This document shows, in pieces, positions 1 to 5,552 of a stretch of 6,909 nucleotides of DNA. Under the pieces are notes generated by a model. That model did no database searches. It was not told where the DNA came from and was given only the letters and a program-made list of their open reading frames with translations. Each line of letters starts with the position of its first letter. Position 1 is the first letter of the stretch. The position numbers were made by a program, and so were the translations under genes. Source of the stretch: JAAZIN01 sp964464625 (GTDB taxonomy: Bacteria; Bacillota; Dethiobacteria; DTU022); NCBI GenBank assembly GCA_964464625.1, contig CAYXKD010000091.1:1-6909 (forward strand). Direction: 5' to 3'.

Positions 1-10
1 GGGCCCCCGT

Positions 11-16
11 TATAAT
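11..16 (+). promoter_or_regulatory. possible -10 box at the window edge
   Basis: The hexamer TATAAT matches the consensus sigma-A -10 element exactly and lies about 95 bases before the preferred start of the first gene. Any -35 element would fall outside the window, so this cannot be confirmed. A transcript starting near base 23 would have a leader of roughly 90 bases. The hexamer overlaps the ATG at 15, which would then be upstream of the transcript start; this weakly supports the downstream TTG start. Confidence 0.25.
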
Positions 17-98
17 GCTTGCAGACTCTATTTTAGACACAAAGCGACAGGCTCTCCCTGGGGGGACAGAAAATGGTCTTTGCGAAAAACCGACCGGC

Positions 99-105
99 GG
101 TGATC
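99..105 (+). promoter_or_regulatory. ribosome binding site choosing TTG start at 111
   Basis: GGTGATC matches the 3' part of the extended Shine-Dalgarno consensus AAGGAGGTGATC and sits 5 bases before an in-frame TTG at 111. The downstream paralogue also starts with TTG followed by the same kind of N-terminus (N-[IV]-L-L-I), which makes this start more likely than the ATG at 15. Confidence 0.6.
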
Positions 106-110
106 TGCAC

Positions 111-1088
111 TTGAATATTTTGTTGATTAACAATCAGGCTGAGGCCATGAGAAGCCAGAGAGAGATCATCACCGAAAACTGCGGCGCAAATGAGATCCGC
201 TGCTGCAGCCCCGGCCTTGAGCTGTTTGAGGCAACGACATCTTTTACCCCCGACATGGTTGTTCTTGATGCCGGCAGGCAATCCTATGACTGCCTGAACA
301 TGATTTCTCATCTGCAAAAAATAAATCCGCTGGTCCATATTGCGCTTATCACGGGGCCTGAGGAGCAGAGCCTGCGGCAGGAAGCGAGGGAAGCAGGCGT
401 TGGTGATATCTTCGCCGGCGTCCCCGCCGACAGCGATCTGATCACAAGCGTTAAAAAACGGCTTGATTCTGCGCCGAAAATAATTGAGCGCCGCCCCATA
501 GCTGGAAGTATCTCCGCTCATCCCAGAAGGCGTGCCAAAAGGCATAAACCTTACGCGGCCGCCCTCAGCATTTTCGGCAATGTTGTTTTTGGGGTGCTGC
601 TTGTGATAATGCTTACCCTGTCGTTTTTCCTTGTGCAAAGCAGATACACCGGAGGCATACCTAAAGTTTTCGGTCATCATCTTTACGTAGTCCTGAGCGG
701 CAGTATGAACCCTGCTTTTGATACCGGGAGCCTGGTCTTTGTCCGCCCATCAGAGCCGGAATCGATTCAAAAAGGGGATATCATCACTTTCGGCAGCTCC
801 GGCGGCGGCGCCCCTACAACGCACCGGGTGGTCGATATTAAAAGTGATGAAGGCCTTGCTTTTGTCACCCGCGGCGATGCCAACAACATCGATGATCCCA
901 ACCCGGTGCCGCCCGAACATGTGGTGGGCAAGGTCCGCGGTTTCGTGCCCTACCTGGGCTTCCTGATGGGCTTTGCCCGGACCAAAACCGGCATGATCTG
1001 CCTGGTGTTTATCCCGGGCATACTTGTGATTGCGCGAGAACTGCACAATATTTACAGAGTATCAGCGGAGAGGGAAAAACGTAATTGA
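111..1088 (+). CDS. SipW/ER-type signal peptidase I with N-terminal receiver-like domain (copy 1)
   Basis: Membrane serine protease predicted to remove signal peptides from exported proteins, 325 residues from the TTG at 111. Residues about 1-120 resemble a response-regulator receiver: beta1 NILLI, and PDMVVLDAG carrying the Asp at the usual phosphoacceptor position. The acidic pair after beta1 is replaced by Asn-Asn and the conserved Lys is not visible, so it looks degenerate. A basic linker (RRRAKRHK) leads to a transmembrane helix at about 157-176. The peptidase domain has LSGSM (Ser198), TTHRVV (His238, in place of the Lys of LepB-type enzymes) and RGDANNIDD (Asp256, Asp261/262), the Ser-His-Asp arrangement of SipW and eukaryote-type enzymes. 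A second hydrophobic segment begins near residue 295. This topology puts the receiver in the cytoplasm and the catalytic site outside. SipW itself lacks a receiver domain. An ATG at 15 would add 32 residues with no visible ribosome site. The stop overlaps the next gene (TTGA). Confidence 0.88.
   Translation: MNILLINNQAEAMRSQREIITENCGANEIRCCSPGLELFEATTSFTPDMVVLDAGRQSYDCLNMISHLQKINPLVHIALITGPEEQSLRQEAREAGVGDIFAGVPADSDLITSVKKRLDSAPKIIERRPIAGSISAHPRRRAKRHKPYAAALSIFGNVVFGVLLVIMLTLSFFLVQSRYTGGIPKVFGHHLYVVLSGSMNPAFDTGSLVFVRPSEPESIQKGDIITFGSSGGGAPTTHRVVDIKSDEGLAFVTRGDANNIDDPNPVPPEHVVGKVRGFVPYLGFLMGFARTKTGMICLVFIPGILVIARELHNIYRVSAEREKRN
769..794 (+). repeat. 26-base exact repeat, copy in peptidase 1
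   Basis: This stretch is identical to 1812-1837 in the second peptidase gene. It encodes KGDIITFG, ahead of the catalytic His. Identity at the DNA level beyond what the protein requires points to recent duplication or gene conversion. Confidence 0.8.
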
Positions 1089-2182
1089 ATGTTTTACTGA
1101 TCAGCAGCCGGTCCGAAATCACAGGTCAACTGGAAATGCTTGTCACGGAAATTGCCGGGACCAGCACTATTGCTGCCTGTTTTCCGGGGCTGGAGGTGAC
1201 GGAGATTACCGGCGCCTTTATCCCCGATTTCGTTGTCCTGGACGCGGGGGGCCATGCATATGGATGCCTGCAAATAGTTGACCACCTGCTAAAAGTAAAT
1301 AGCCGTGCTTATATCTTGCTGATCGCGGGAGCCCAGGAGCAGGCGCTGCTGGATGATGCGCTGCAGGCGGGGGTTGAGGATTTCATTGTTGGACCGCCCT
1401 CCAACAGCGAGTTGAGCCTCCGTCTTAAAAAAGGGCTCCGCGCTGCAGCGCTGGAAGGCGGACACTCTGCGGAGCGGAGAAACTCCCGTTCCGCGGCGCA
1501 AAAAAGCCTTCGCCCTGCTGTGCGCAAAGCGCGCCGCCCCGGTCCCGAAAAGGTTTTCTCCGCCCGCGGCGGGGTCCCGGACCGGCCCGGTCCGCTGGCC
1601 GCCGTCCGCAAGATCGGCGGAAACATTCTTTTTGGCAGCATGCTGGCGCTCCTGGCGGTGCTGGTATTTTTCCTGGTCCAGAGCAAAATGCACGGGGGGA
1701 TCCCCATGATTTTCGGGCACCGCATGTTCGTGGTATTGAGCGGCAGCATGCAGCCCACATTTGGCCCGGGCAGCCTGGTCTTAGTCCGTCCCGTGGAAGC
1801 GGAGGCCATTGAAAAAGGGGATATCATCACTTTCGGCGGATCGCGCGGCGGCAATCCGACGACGCACCGCGTCGTTGACATTGCAGAGGAGGGGAGCCTG
1901 AAATTCGTAACGCGCGGCGACGCCAACAGCGCGGACGACCCCAATCCCGTCCCGGCAAAGAGCGTGGTCGGCAAGGTGACCGGTTCCGTACCCCTAGTGG
2001 GCTACCTGGTAAGCCTGTTCTGGACAAGACAGTACCTGATATTCATGGTGTTCATTCCCAGCGCCTGTGTGATCCTGTTGGAACTGTGCAATATATTCAG
2101 ATACATGCGTGAAAAGGAGAGAGGGAGAAATAAGGAGGTGATCCGGGGGGGCCAACGAGGGACAGGCAAACAGTTGATTTGA
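1085..2182 (+). CDS. SipW/ER-type signal peptidase I with N-terminal receiver-like domain (copy 2)
   Basis: Tandem paralogue of the preceding gene, 365 residues. It starts at TTG 1085 inside the TTGA overlap, with GGAGAGGG at 1067-1074 as ribosome site, and is probably translationally coupled. Residues about 1-120 are receiver-like: MNVLLI, then Ser-Ser in place of the acidic pair; PDFVVLDAG keeps the Asp; the Thr/Ser of LITG is Ala (LIAG). The linker at about 121-175 is longer and far more Arg/Pro/Ala-rich than in copy 1. A transmembrane helix precedes GGIPMIFGH. The catalytic residues are Ser221 (LSGSM), His261 (TTHRVV) and Asp279 with Asp284/285 (RGDANSADD). A C-terminal hydrophobic segment is followed by a charged tail. 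The peptidase domains of the two copies are much closer than their receiver domains. The stop TGA overlaps an ATG (TGATG) that opens a mini-ORF leading to the first TasA-like gene. Two peptidases may process different substrates or form a pair; this is inference. Confidence 0.88.
   Translation: MNVLLISSRSEITGQLEMLVTEIAGTSTIAACFPGLEVTEITGAFIPDFVVLDAGGHAYGCLQIVDHLLKVNSRAYILLIAGAQEQALLDDALQAGVEDFIVGPPSNSELSLRLKKGLRAAALEGGHSAERRNSRSAAQKSLRPAVRKARRPGPEKVFSARGGVPDRPGPLAAVRKIGGNILFGSMLALLAVLVFFLVQSKMHGGIPMIFGHRMFVVLSGSMQPTFGPGSLVLVRPVEAEAIEKGDIITFGGSRGGNPTTHRVVDIAEEGSLKFVTRGDANSADDPNPVPAKSVVGKVTGSVPLVGYLVSLFWTRQYLIFMVFIPSACVILLELCNIFRYMREKERGRNKEVIRGGQRGTGKQLI
1812..1837 (+). repeat. 26-base exact repeat, copy in peptidase 2
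   Basis: Identical to 769-794 in the first peptidase gene. Flanking segments around the catalytic Ser codon (the stretch encoding GSLV[FL]VRP) are also close at the DNA level. Confidence 0.8.
2132..2144 (+). promoter_or_regulatory. perfect extended Shine-Dalgarno sequence without a nearby start
   Basis: AAGGAGGTGATCC is a 13-base perfect complement to the common bacterial 16S rRNA 3' end. It lies inside the end of the second peptidase gene. No ATG, GTG or TTG follows at a normal 4-12 base distance; the next ATG, at 2182, is 37 bases downstream. It could act as a ribosome pause or standby site for the mini-ORF, or be a chance result of the codons. Confidence 0.5.
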
Positions 2183-2280
2183 TGGCGAAGTACACTCCTG
2201 CATGCCGGAGAGGCGGGAAAAGAGATTGTTCAACGAAGCACCCGGCTTATGGAGAGATAGAAAAGGAGGAAGATAGATGA
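2182..2280 (+). CDS. possible 32-codon bridging mini-ORF
   Basis: An open frame from ATG 2182 to TGA 2278-2280 would encode a basic, Cys-containing 32-residue peptide beginning MAKYTPACRRGG and ending EIEKEEDR. Its ATG overlaps the upstream stop (TGATG, 2180-2184) and its stop overlaps the start of the TasA-like gene (ATGA, 2277-2280), so ribosomes leaving the peptidase gene could continue without a gap into the next gene. No good ribosome site lies directly upstream. It has no recognisable domain, signal peptide or membrane segment. The peptide may matter less than its translation, for coupling or attenuation. A chance open frame remains possible. A similar junction ORF at 4873-4932 raises the odds that it is real. 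Confidence 0.35.
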   Translation: MAKYTPACRRGGKRDCSTKHPAYGEIEKEEDR

Positions 2281-2957
2281 AAAGGAGTATAGTAGTCAGC
2301 TTGCTGATCATCGTGCTGGCTGTTGCCGCTCTCGGCGGCGGCACCCTGGCCTGGTTCACAGCGTCAGCGGAGATCAAAGACAATGTATTCACCGCCGGAA
2401 CGCTGGAAATTGGAGCGGGCGAATCTTGGGACGAGGACTTTAAAGTCGAAAACTGGAACCCCGGCGACTGCACTGAAAAAAAAGTGGAACTTGCGGTTAA
2501 AGGCTCCAAAAGGGCGTTTATCCGGGTGCTGATTACTGAGAAATGGAGTTTTCCGAAAGAAGAAGGTTCCCCGGAAGTTGTTACCACATACGAGAGAGAC
2601 GCTGCAAATGTGAGCTGGTCTGTGGGTGAGGTTTCCTGGCCTGGTGAACCTGCCGAATGGCAGATGATGATAACAGAGGATGGAACATACTGGTACTATA
2701 AAGGCATGTTTGACCCTGATCAGAGCGAAGAAGGTGGTCGCACACCAGATGGTCCGGAAAAAGTGACCGTTCTTAGCAAGGTTTGCCTGGCCGGCGCTGA
2801 TACTGACAATGAGTATCAGGGTGCCACTTACACCCTTGGCATGAACTTCGAAGCCATCCAGGTAACTAATGAAGCGGTCAATGATGCCTGGGGCGTTTAC
2901 TGGGACAGCACTCAAAATAAATGGGTAGAAGTCGAAGATGAAAACGGAGAAGACTGA
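2277..2957 (+). CDS. TasA/CalY (camelysin)-like secreted protein with SipW-type signal peptide
   Basis: Predicted extracellular fibre or matrix protein, 226 residues. It starts at ATG 2277 with AGGAGG at 2264-2269, 7 bases upstream. The N-terminus is MKRS, a hydrophobic stretch at about 5-19, then GGGTLAWFTASA, which resembles the signal peptides processed by SipW. This is followed by VFTAGTLEI, a signature shared with the two later homologues. The mature part is probably a beta-sandwich as in TasA, with NWNPGDC (Cys65), GSKRAFIRV, YWYYKGMFDP, VTVLSKVC (Cys170) and a closing motif AIQVTNEAVNDAWGV. Cys65 and Cys170 recur in the 5553-6674 homologue and may form a disulfide. The C-terminus is acidic, without LPXTG motif or anchor helix. 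Its place directly after two SipW-like peptidases fits a substrate role. The exact cleavage site cannot be read from sequence. It could act as a protease inhibitor-like or structural camelysin rather than a fibre subunit. Confidence 0.85.
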   Translation: MKRSIVVSLLIIVLAVAALGGGTLAWFTASAEIKDNVFTAGTLEIGAGESWDEDFKVENWNPGDCTEKKVELAVKGSKRAFIRVLITEKWSFPKEEGSPEVVTTYERDAANVSWSVGEVSWPGEPAEWQMMITEDGTYWYYKGMFDPDQSEEGGRTPDGPEKVTVLSKVCLAGADTDNEYQGATYTLGMNFEAIQVTNEAVNDAWGVYWDSTQNKWVEVEDENGED

Positions 2958-2983
2958 GTCAAGGGGACGGTTCCTTTGACTCA
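2955..2983 (+). repeat. 29-base palindromic element overlapping the stop codon
   Basis: TGAGTCAAGGGG (2955-2966) pairs with TTCCTTTGACTCA across a short centre, giving about 12 base pairs with two G-U pairs in RNA and a 5-base loop. The left arm begins with the TGA stop of the TasA-like gene. The core AAGGGGACGGTTC is of a kind I recall as a dispersed palindromic repeat in Desulfotomaculum/Pelotomaculum-type genomes. That recollection cannot be verified from one copy. It could also reduce read-through or stabilise the 3' end of the upstream message. No T-run follows, so it is not a typical intrinsic terminator. Confidence 0.6.
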
Positions 2984-3011
2984 CCGTAAACGAGTTGACT
3001 GAATTAACCTG

Positions 3012-3041
3012 CGGGGGCGGCGGAGATGCTCCCTGCCCCCG
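3012..3041 (+). other. GC-rich hairpin between TasA-like and VWA genes
   Basis: CGGGGGCGG (3012-3020) pairs with CTGCCCCCG (3033-3041) including one G-U pair; after a bulged C, GGAG pairs with CTCC around the triloop ATG (3026-3028). The only T-rich stretch after it is a weak GTGTTTT, so it is a poor terminator but a strong barrier or processing site. The in-frame ATG at 3026 sits in the loop, which argues against it as the VWA start. With the 2955-2983 palindrome it occupies most of the 152-base gap; nothing else is evident apart from the VWA ribosome site. Confidence 0.55.
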
Positions 3042-3093
3042 TAAGGTGTTTTCCATCGCCGGAAGCAAACTTTCGGAGAATAGACACATGTGC

Positions 3094-3100
3094 AGGGGGT
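3094..3100 (+). promoter_or_regulatory. ribosome binding site choosing TTG start at 3110
   Basis: AGGGGGT lies 9 bases before an in-frame TTG at 3110. That start places MRRLPG directly ahead of a hydrophobic core and gives a normal signal peptide, whereas the ATG at 3026 would put 28 hydrophilic residues in front of it. Confidence 0.55.
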
Positions 3101-3109
3101 ATAAAAAAT

Positions 3110-4873
3110 TTGAGAAGGCTGCCCGGTTTAATATATTTTGCCATTGCACTTTTACTGATCCTGGCGGCGGCAGCACCGGGCCCGGGCCGGGCCGGGGCCG
3201 CTCCGAATGAAGCCGACACCATAGAAGTTGACAAGAGCGCCGAGCGGGTGCAGGGCTGCCGGGCTTACGAGGTAACCCTTGACATCACGGGAGAGCCGCC
3301 GGCCACCCTGCAGAAGGTTGACGTTATCTTGGTCATCGACTGCTCGGGCAGCATGGCCAACGGCACCCCCCAGCCGGCCATGTATTATGCTAAGGAGTCG
3401 GCCAAGTATTTTGCCGGCCAGATCCTGCAAAACAGCGACAGCCGGGTGGCGGTAGTGAGCTTCGATTATCAAGGGCATAAAGACCCGCGTACCGGGCAGC
3501 AGTATCCGCAATGGCTGCCGGGTGACTACGACAGGGATTCAAAGGTGGTCAGGGGGTTTACAAACAATATTAACCGGGTAAAATCCTCCATCAATGAGCT
3601 TACAGCCGATGGCGGCACCAACAGCGAGGCCGGGTTCCGGCGGGCCAAGGAACTGATGCAGGGGCTGTTACCATCATACGATGGAGGCCGCCCGTATGTT
3701 AACCGGGTCATTGTCTTCCTGACGGACGGCGTGCCCACGGTCAGCATCGGCAACAGCTACGGGCCCGACGACCCCACCAGTGACAATGTGCATACCATTG
3801 CCGCTTACACGGAGGCGCAGCTCAGCCACGGCCTGGGCTACCAGGTATTTACGATCAACATTTTATCCGCCATTCCCTCGCAGTGCCGGCCCCTGGCCAG
3901 GCAGACCATGCAGAGGTCCCAGAATGCCGGATATTACGAGGTGGAGTCGGCGGCGGGTTTGCCCGCAATCTACGATCTGATCGAAGAGAAAGTCAACTAC
4001 TCCGCCACCAACGCCGTCGCCGTGGATACTATCCCGGCGGAGGGGTTTGAGGTGGTGCCGGGAAGTTTGCAATGCGACTCCGAAGCTGAGGTGCACTATG
4101 ACCCCGCCACAGGTGTGATCACCTGGACGGCAGGCACTATCACCACCGGCACCACCCTGAAATATATCATCACGGCCAGGGAGGATTATGCGGGAGGCGA
4201 CAATGTTCCCACCAACCAGTACGCCGACCTGACCTATACCGATCTCGACGGCAATACCCAGACCAAGGTTTTCCCCATACCCATAGTTGATGTGCCCGGC
4301 CCGCTTGCAGTGGAGGCGGGGCCGGATCGGGAGATGCCCCTGGGCGGCAGCATCGCTATCGGGGCCAACCTGGAGGTATCAGGGGGCACCCCGCCCTACA
4401 CCTACCTGTGGACCTGCGATACAGATCCGGGCTGGAGTTCCACCGAGGCGAACCCGGTTGTCTCTCCCTCTGTGGATACAATCTACACGGTAACCGTCAC
4501 CGAGGCTTACGGATGCAGCATGTCTGATACAGTCAAAGCAAAACTTTGGAAGGGTCAGATCACTGTCAACAAGATCGTGCAAAACGGCAGCGGCAGCAAA
4601 AAATTCCCCATCTATATAGAGGGCGATGGCCGCAGCTGGTGCGTGCTGCTGTCAAACGGGGAATCAGCCACGATTATGGGGCTAAAACCCGGTCAGTACC
4701 AGGTGCGCGAAGTCGTGCCCATGGGTTACCGCCTCGTCGGCATCAGCCCGTCAACAGTTGTCATCAGCGAAGCCCAGCCTGAGGGAGCTGCTACGGTGAC
4801 CAACCGGAGGCGTAAACCGCCGGGGTTCGACGATGACGATGAAAAGAAAAATATTTTTCGGGTGATCAATTGA
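3110..4873 (+). CDS. secreted von Willebrand factor A protein with PKD-like and CnaB-like domains
   Basis: Predicted surface adhesin, 587 residues from TTG 3110. A signal peptide (MRR, hydrophobic core about 5-20, PGPGRAGA) ends near residue 30. The VWA domain spans about 70-285 with a complete metal-ion-dependent adhesion site: Asp77, Ser79 and Ser81 in DCSGSM, Thr170 in GGTNS, and Asp206 in FLTDG. Residues about 295-397 form a beta-rich DUF11-like segment. Residues about 398-477 look PKD/SprB-like (SGGTPPYTYLWT, YTVTVTEAYGC). Residues about 482-570 resemble a CnaB/prealbumin-like domain, with Lys488 (VNK), Glu534 (YQVRE) and Asn565 (VTN) placed as in intramolecular isopeptide domains. The tail is basic, then acidic (RRRKPPGFDDDDEKK), with no LPXTG motif and no anchor helix, so the mode of surface retention is unknown. 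Its position among TasA-like genes suggests a fibre-associated adhesin. The stop overlaps the next mini-ORF (TGATG). Confidence 0.85.
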   Translation: MRRLPGLIYFAIALLLILAAAAPGPGRAGAAPNEADTIEVDKSAERVQGCRAYEVTLDITGEPPATLQKVDVILVIDCSGSMANGTPQPAMYYAKESAKYFAGQILQNSDSRVAVVSFDYQGHKDPRTGQQYPQWLPGDYDRDSKVVRGFTNNINRVKSSINELTADGGTNSEAGFRRAKELMQGLLPSYDGGRPYVNRVIVFLTDGVPTVSIGNSYGPDDPTSDNVHTIAAYTEAQLSHGLGYQVFTINILSAIPSQCRPLARQTMQRSQNAGYYEVESAAGLPAIYDLIEEKVNYSATNAVAVDTIPAEGFEVVPGSLQCDSEAEVHYDPATGVITWTAGTITTGTTLKYIITAREDYAGGDNVPTNQYADLTYTDLDGNTQTKVFPIPIVDVPGPLAVEAGPDREMPLGGSIAIGANLEVSGGTPPYTYLWTCDTDPGWSSTEANPVVSPSVDTIYTVTVTEAYGCSMSDTVKAKLWKGQITVNKIVQNGSGSKKFPIYIEGDGRSWCVLLSNGESATIMGLKPGQYQVREVVPMGYRLVGISPSTVVISEAQPEGAATVTNRRRKPPGFDDDDEKKNIFRVIN

Positions 4874-4910
4874 TGAGCAGTCCGGGCGGAATGAGGTTCC
4901 ATCCGCTCAT
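4873..4910 (+). other. competing hairpins at the VWA/TasA-like junction
   Basis: ATGAGC (4873-4878) can pair with GCTCAT (4905-4910), and inside it GCGGA (4886-4890) with TCCGC (4902-4906), sharing bases with the outer stem; GGAA/TTCC is a third option. The outer stem would cover the ATG of the mini-ORF. The following ribosome site AGGGGG (4912-4917) lies just outside. This may tune coupling between the two genes. Confidence 0.35.
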
Positions 4911-4932
4911 GAGGGGGTTCTGGACTAGATGA
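4873..4932 (+). CDS. possible 19-codon bridging mini-ORF
   Basis: An open frame from ATG 4873 to TGA 4930-4932 encodes MSSPGGMRFHPLMRGFWTR. Its ATG overlaps the stop of the VWA gene (TGATG, 4871-4875) and its stop overlaps the start of the next TasA-like gene (ATGA, 4929-4932). GGTGATC at 4861-4867, 5 bases upstream, is the same ribosome-site type and spacing as before the TTG at 111. This repeats the layout of 2182-2280. The peptide has no recognisable domain, so a translational-coupling role is more likely than a peptide function, but chance cannot be excluded. Confidence 0.4.
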   Translation: MSSPGGMRFHPLMRGFWTR

Positions 4933-5528
4933 AAAAATTGGCGTTGACGGCGATAGCTGTTCTCTCCCTGGCAGCCGTGCTGATCGGCGGAAACTGGGCC
5001 TGGCTTGTCGATAAAACGGGTCCGCTGACCAACCGCTTTACCGCCGGAACGGTCAGGGTCGAGATCAACGAACACGGCTTTACCGATGTGTCCGACTGGA
5101 GCCCGGGAGTGGCCACGGGTAAGATGATCAGCGCCAAAAACAGGGGATCCAAGGCCTGCTATGTCCGAATATCCCTCACGCCGATATGGGGCAGCGAGGT
5201 CGAAGGGGTTTTTACGGCCGAGCCGAGCCTGCCCGTTGACAATGTCCAGTTCAATTTTGTTGCCGGCTACGGCAGCAACTGGGTTTACCAGGAGGGCTGG
5301 TACTATTACAGGAGTATCCTTGCCGGGCGCGCCGAGACCGAACTGCTTCTGCAGTCGGTGACCCTGAAAAGCCCCATGGACGCTGAGTACAAGGGCAAGG
5401 TCCTGCGCATCATGGTCAATGCAGAGGCGGTACAGGCCTCGCATGAGGTTTACAAGGAAGCCTGGGGACTGCAAAATTTACCGCAGGGCGTGGAAGCATG
5501 GAGTGCGCCCCAGATCCCCTCCGATTAA
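4929..5528 (+). CDS. short TasA/CalY-like secreted protein with SipW-type signal peptide
   Basis: Predicted exported matrix or fibre protein, 199 residues, starting at ATG 4929. The ribosome site AGGGGG (4912-4917) is 11 bases away, rather far, so coupling from the mini-ORF may help initiation. MKK, a hydrophobic stretch at about 4-19, then IGGNWAWLVDKTG form the SipW-type signal region, and RFTAGTVRVEI matches the signature after the signal peptide in both homologues. Later shared features are DWSPGVATG (compare NWNPGDC), GSKACYVRISL, WYYYRS and the closing AVQASHEVYKEAWG. It lacks both cysteines that are paired in the other two homologues; its Cys in KACYV is elsewhere. It is more divergent and shorter than the others, so it may be a minor or anchoring subunit, loosely comparable to TapA beside TasA; that comparison is by position only. 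No anchor motif is visible. Confidence 0.82.
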   Translation: MKKLALTAIAVLSLAAVLIGGNWAWLVDKTGPLTNRFTAGTVRVEINEHGFTDVSDWSPGVATGKMISAKNRGSKACYVRISLTPIWGSEVEGVFTAEPSLPVDNVQFNFVAGYGSNWVYQEGWYYYRSILAGRAETELLLQSVTLKSPMDAEYKGKVLRIMVNAEAVQASHEVYKEAWGLQNLPQGVEAWSAPQIPSD

Positions 5529-5546
5529 GGGGCCGGGAGGTTTTTT
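5517..5546 (+). terminator. possible attenuator/terminator that also hides a ribosome site
   Basis: CCCTCC (5517-5522), in the last codons of the upstream gene, can pair with GGGAGG (5535-5540), which is followed by six T residues (5541-5546): the form of a weak intrinsic terminator with a 12-base loop. GGGAGG is also the best ribosome site for the next gene (spacing 12). A competing stem CCCCT/AGGGG (5516-5520 with 5528-5532) would free it. Translation to the stop at 5528 would melt either stem. Confidence 0.4.
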
Positions 5547-5552
5547 GGAGAG

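Noticed and set aside
47..69. CAGG/CCTG stem and GGGGGGACAG motif resembling a dispersed repeat
   Set aside because: The stem is only 4 base pairs and the similarity to the 2955-2983 element is weak.
1309..1974. Reverse-strand open frames over the second peptidase gene
   Set aside because: Low-complexity Arg/Pro/Ser-rich products typical of shadows of a GC-rich gene; the + strand frame carries catalytic motifs.
2195..2210. 16-base palindrome with two mismatched positions centred on GCATGC, a possible operator
   Set aside because: It is a single copy inside a transcribed junction with no promoter visible; too short and imperfect to call.
2364..3176. Long reverse-strand open frame (270 codons)
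   Set aside because: It lies antisense to the TasA-like gene and two hairpins, has no ribosome site or recognisable domain, and the + strand gene is clearly homologous to a paralogue at 5553.
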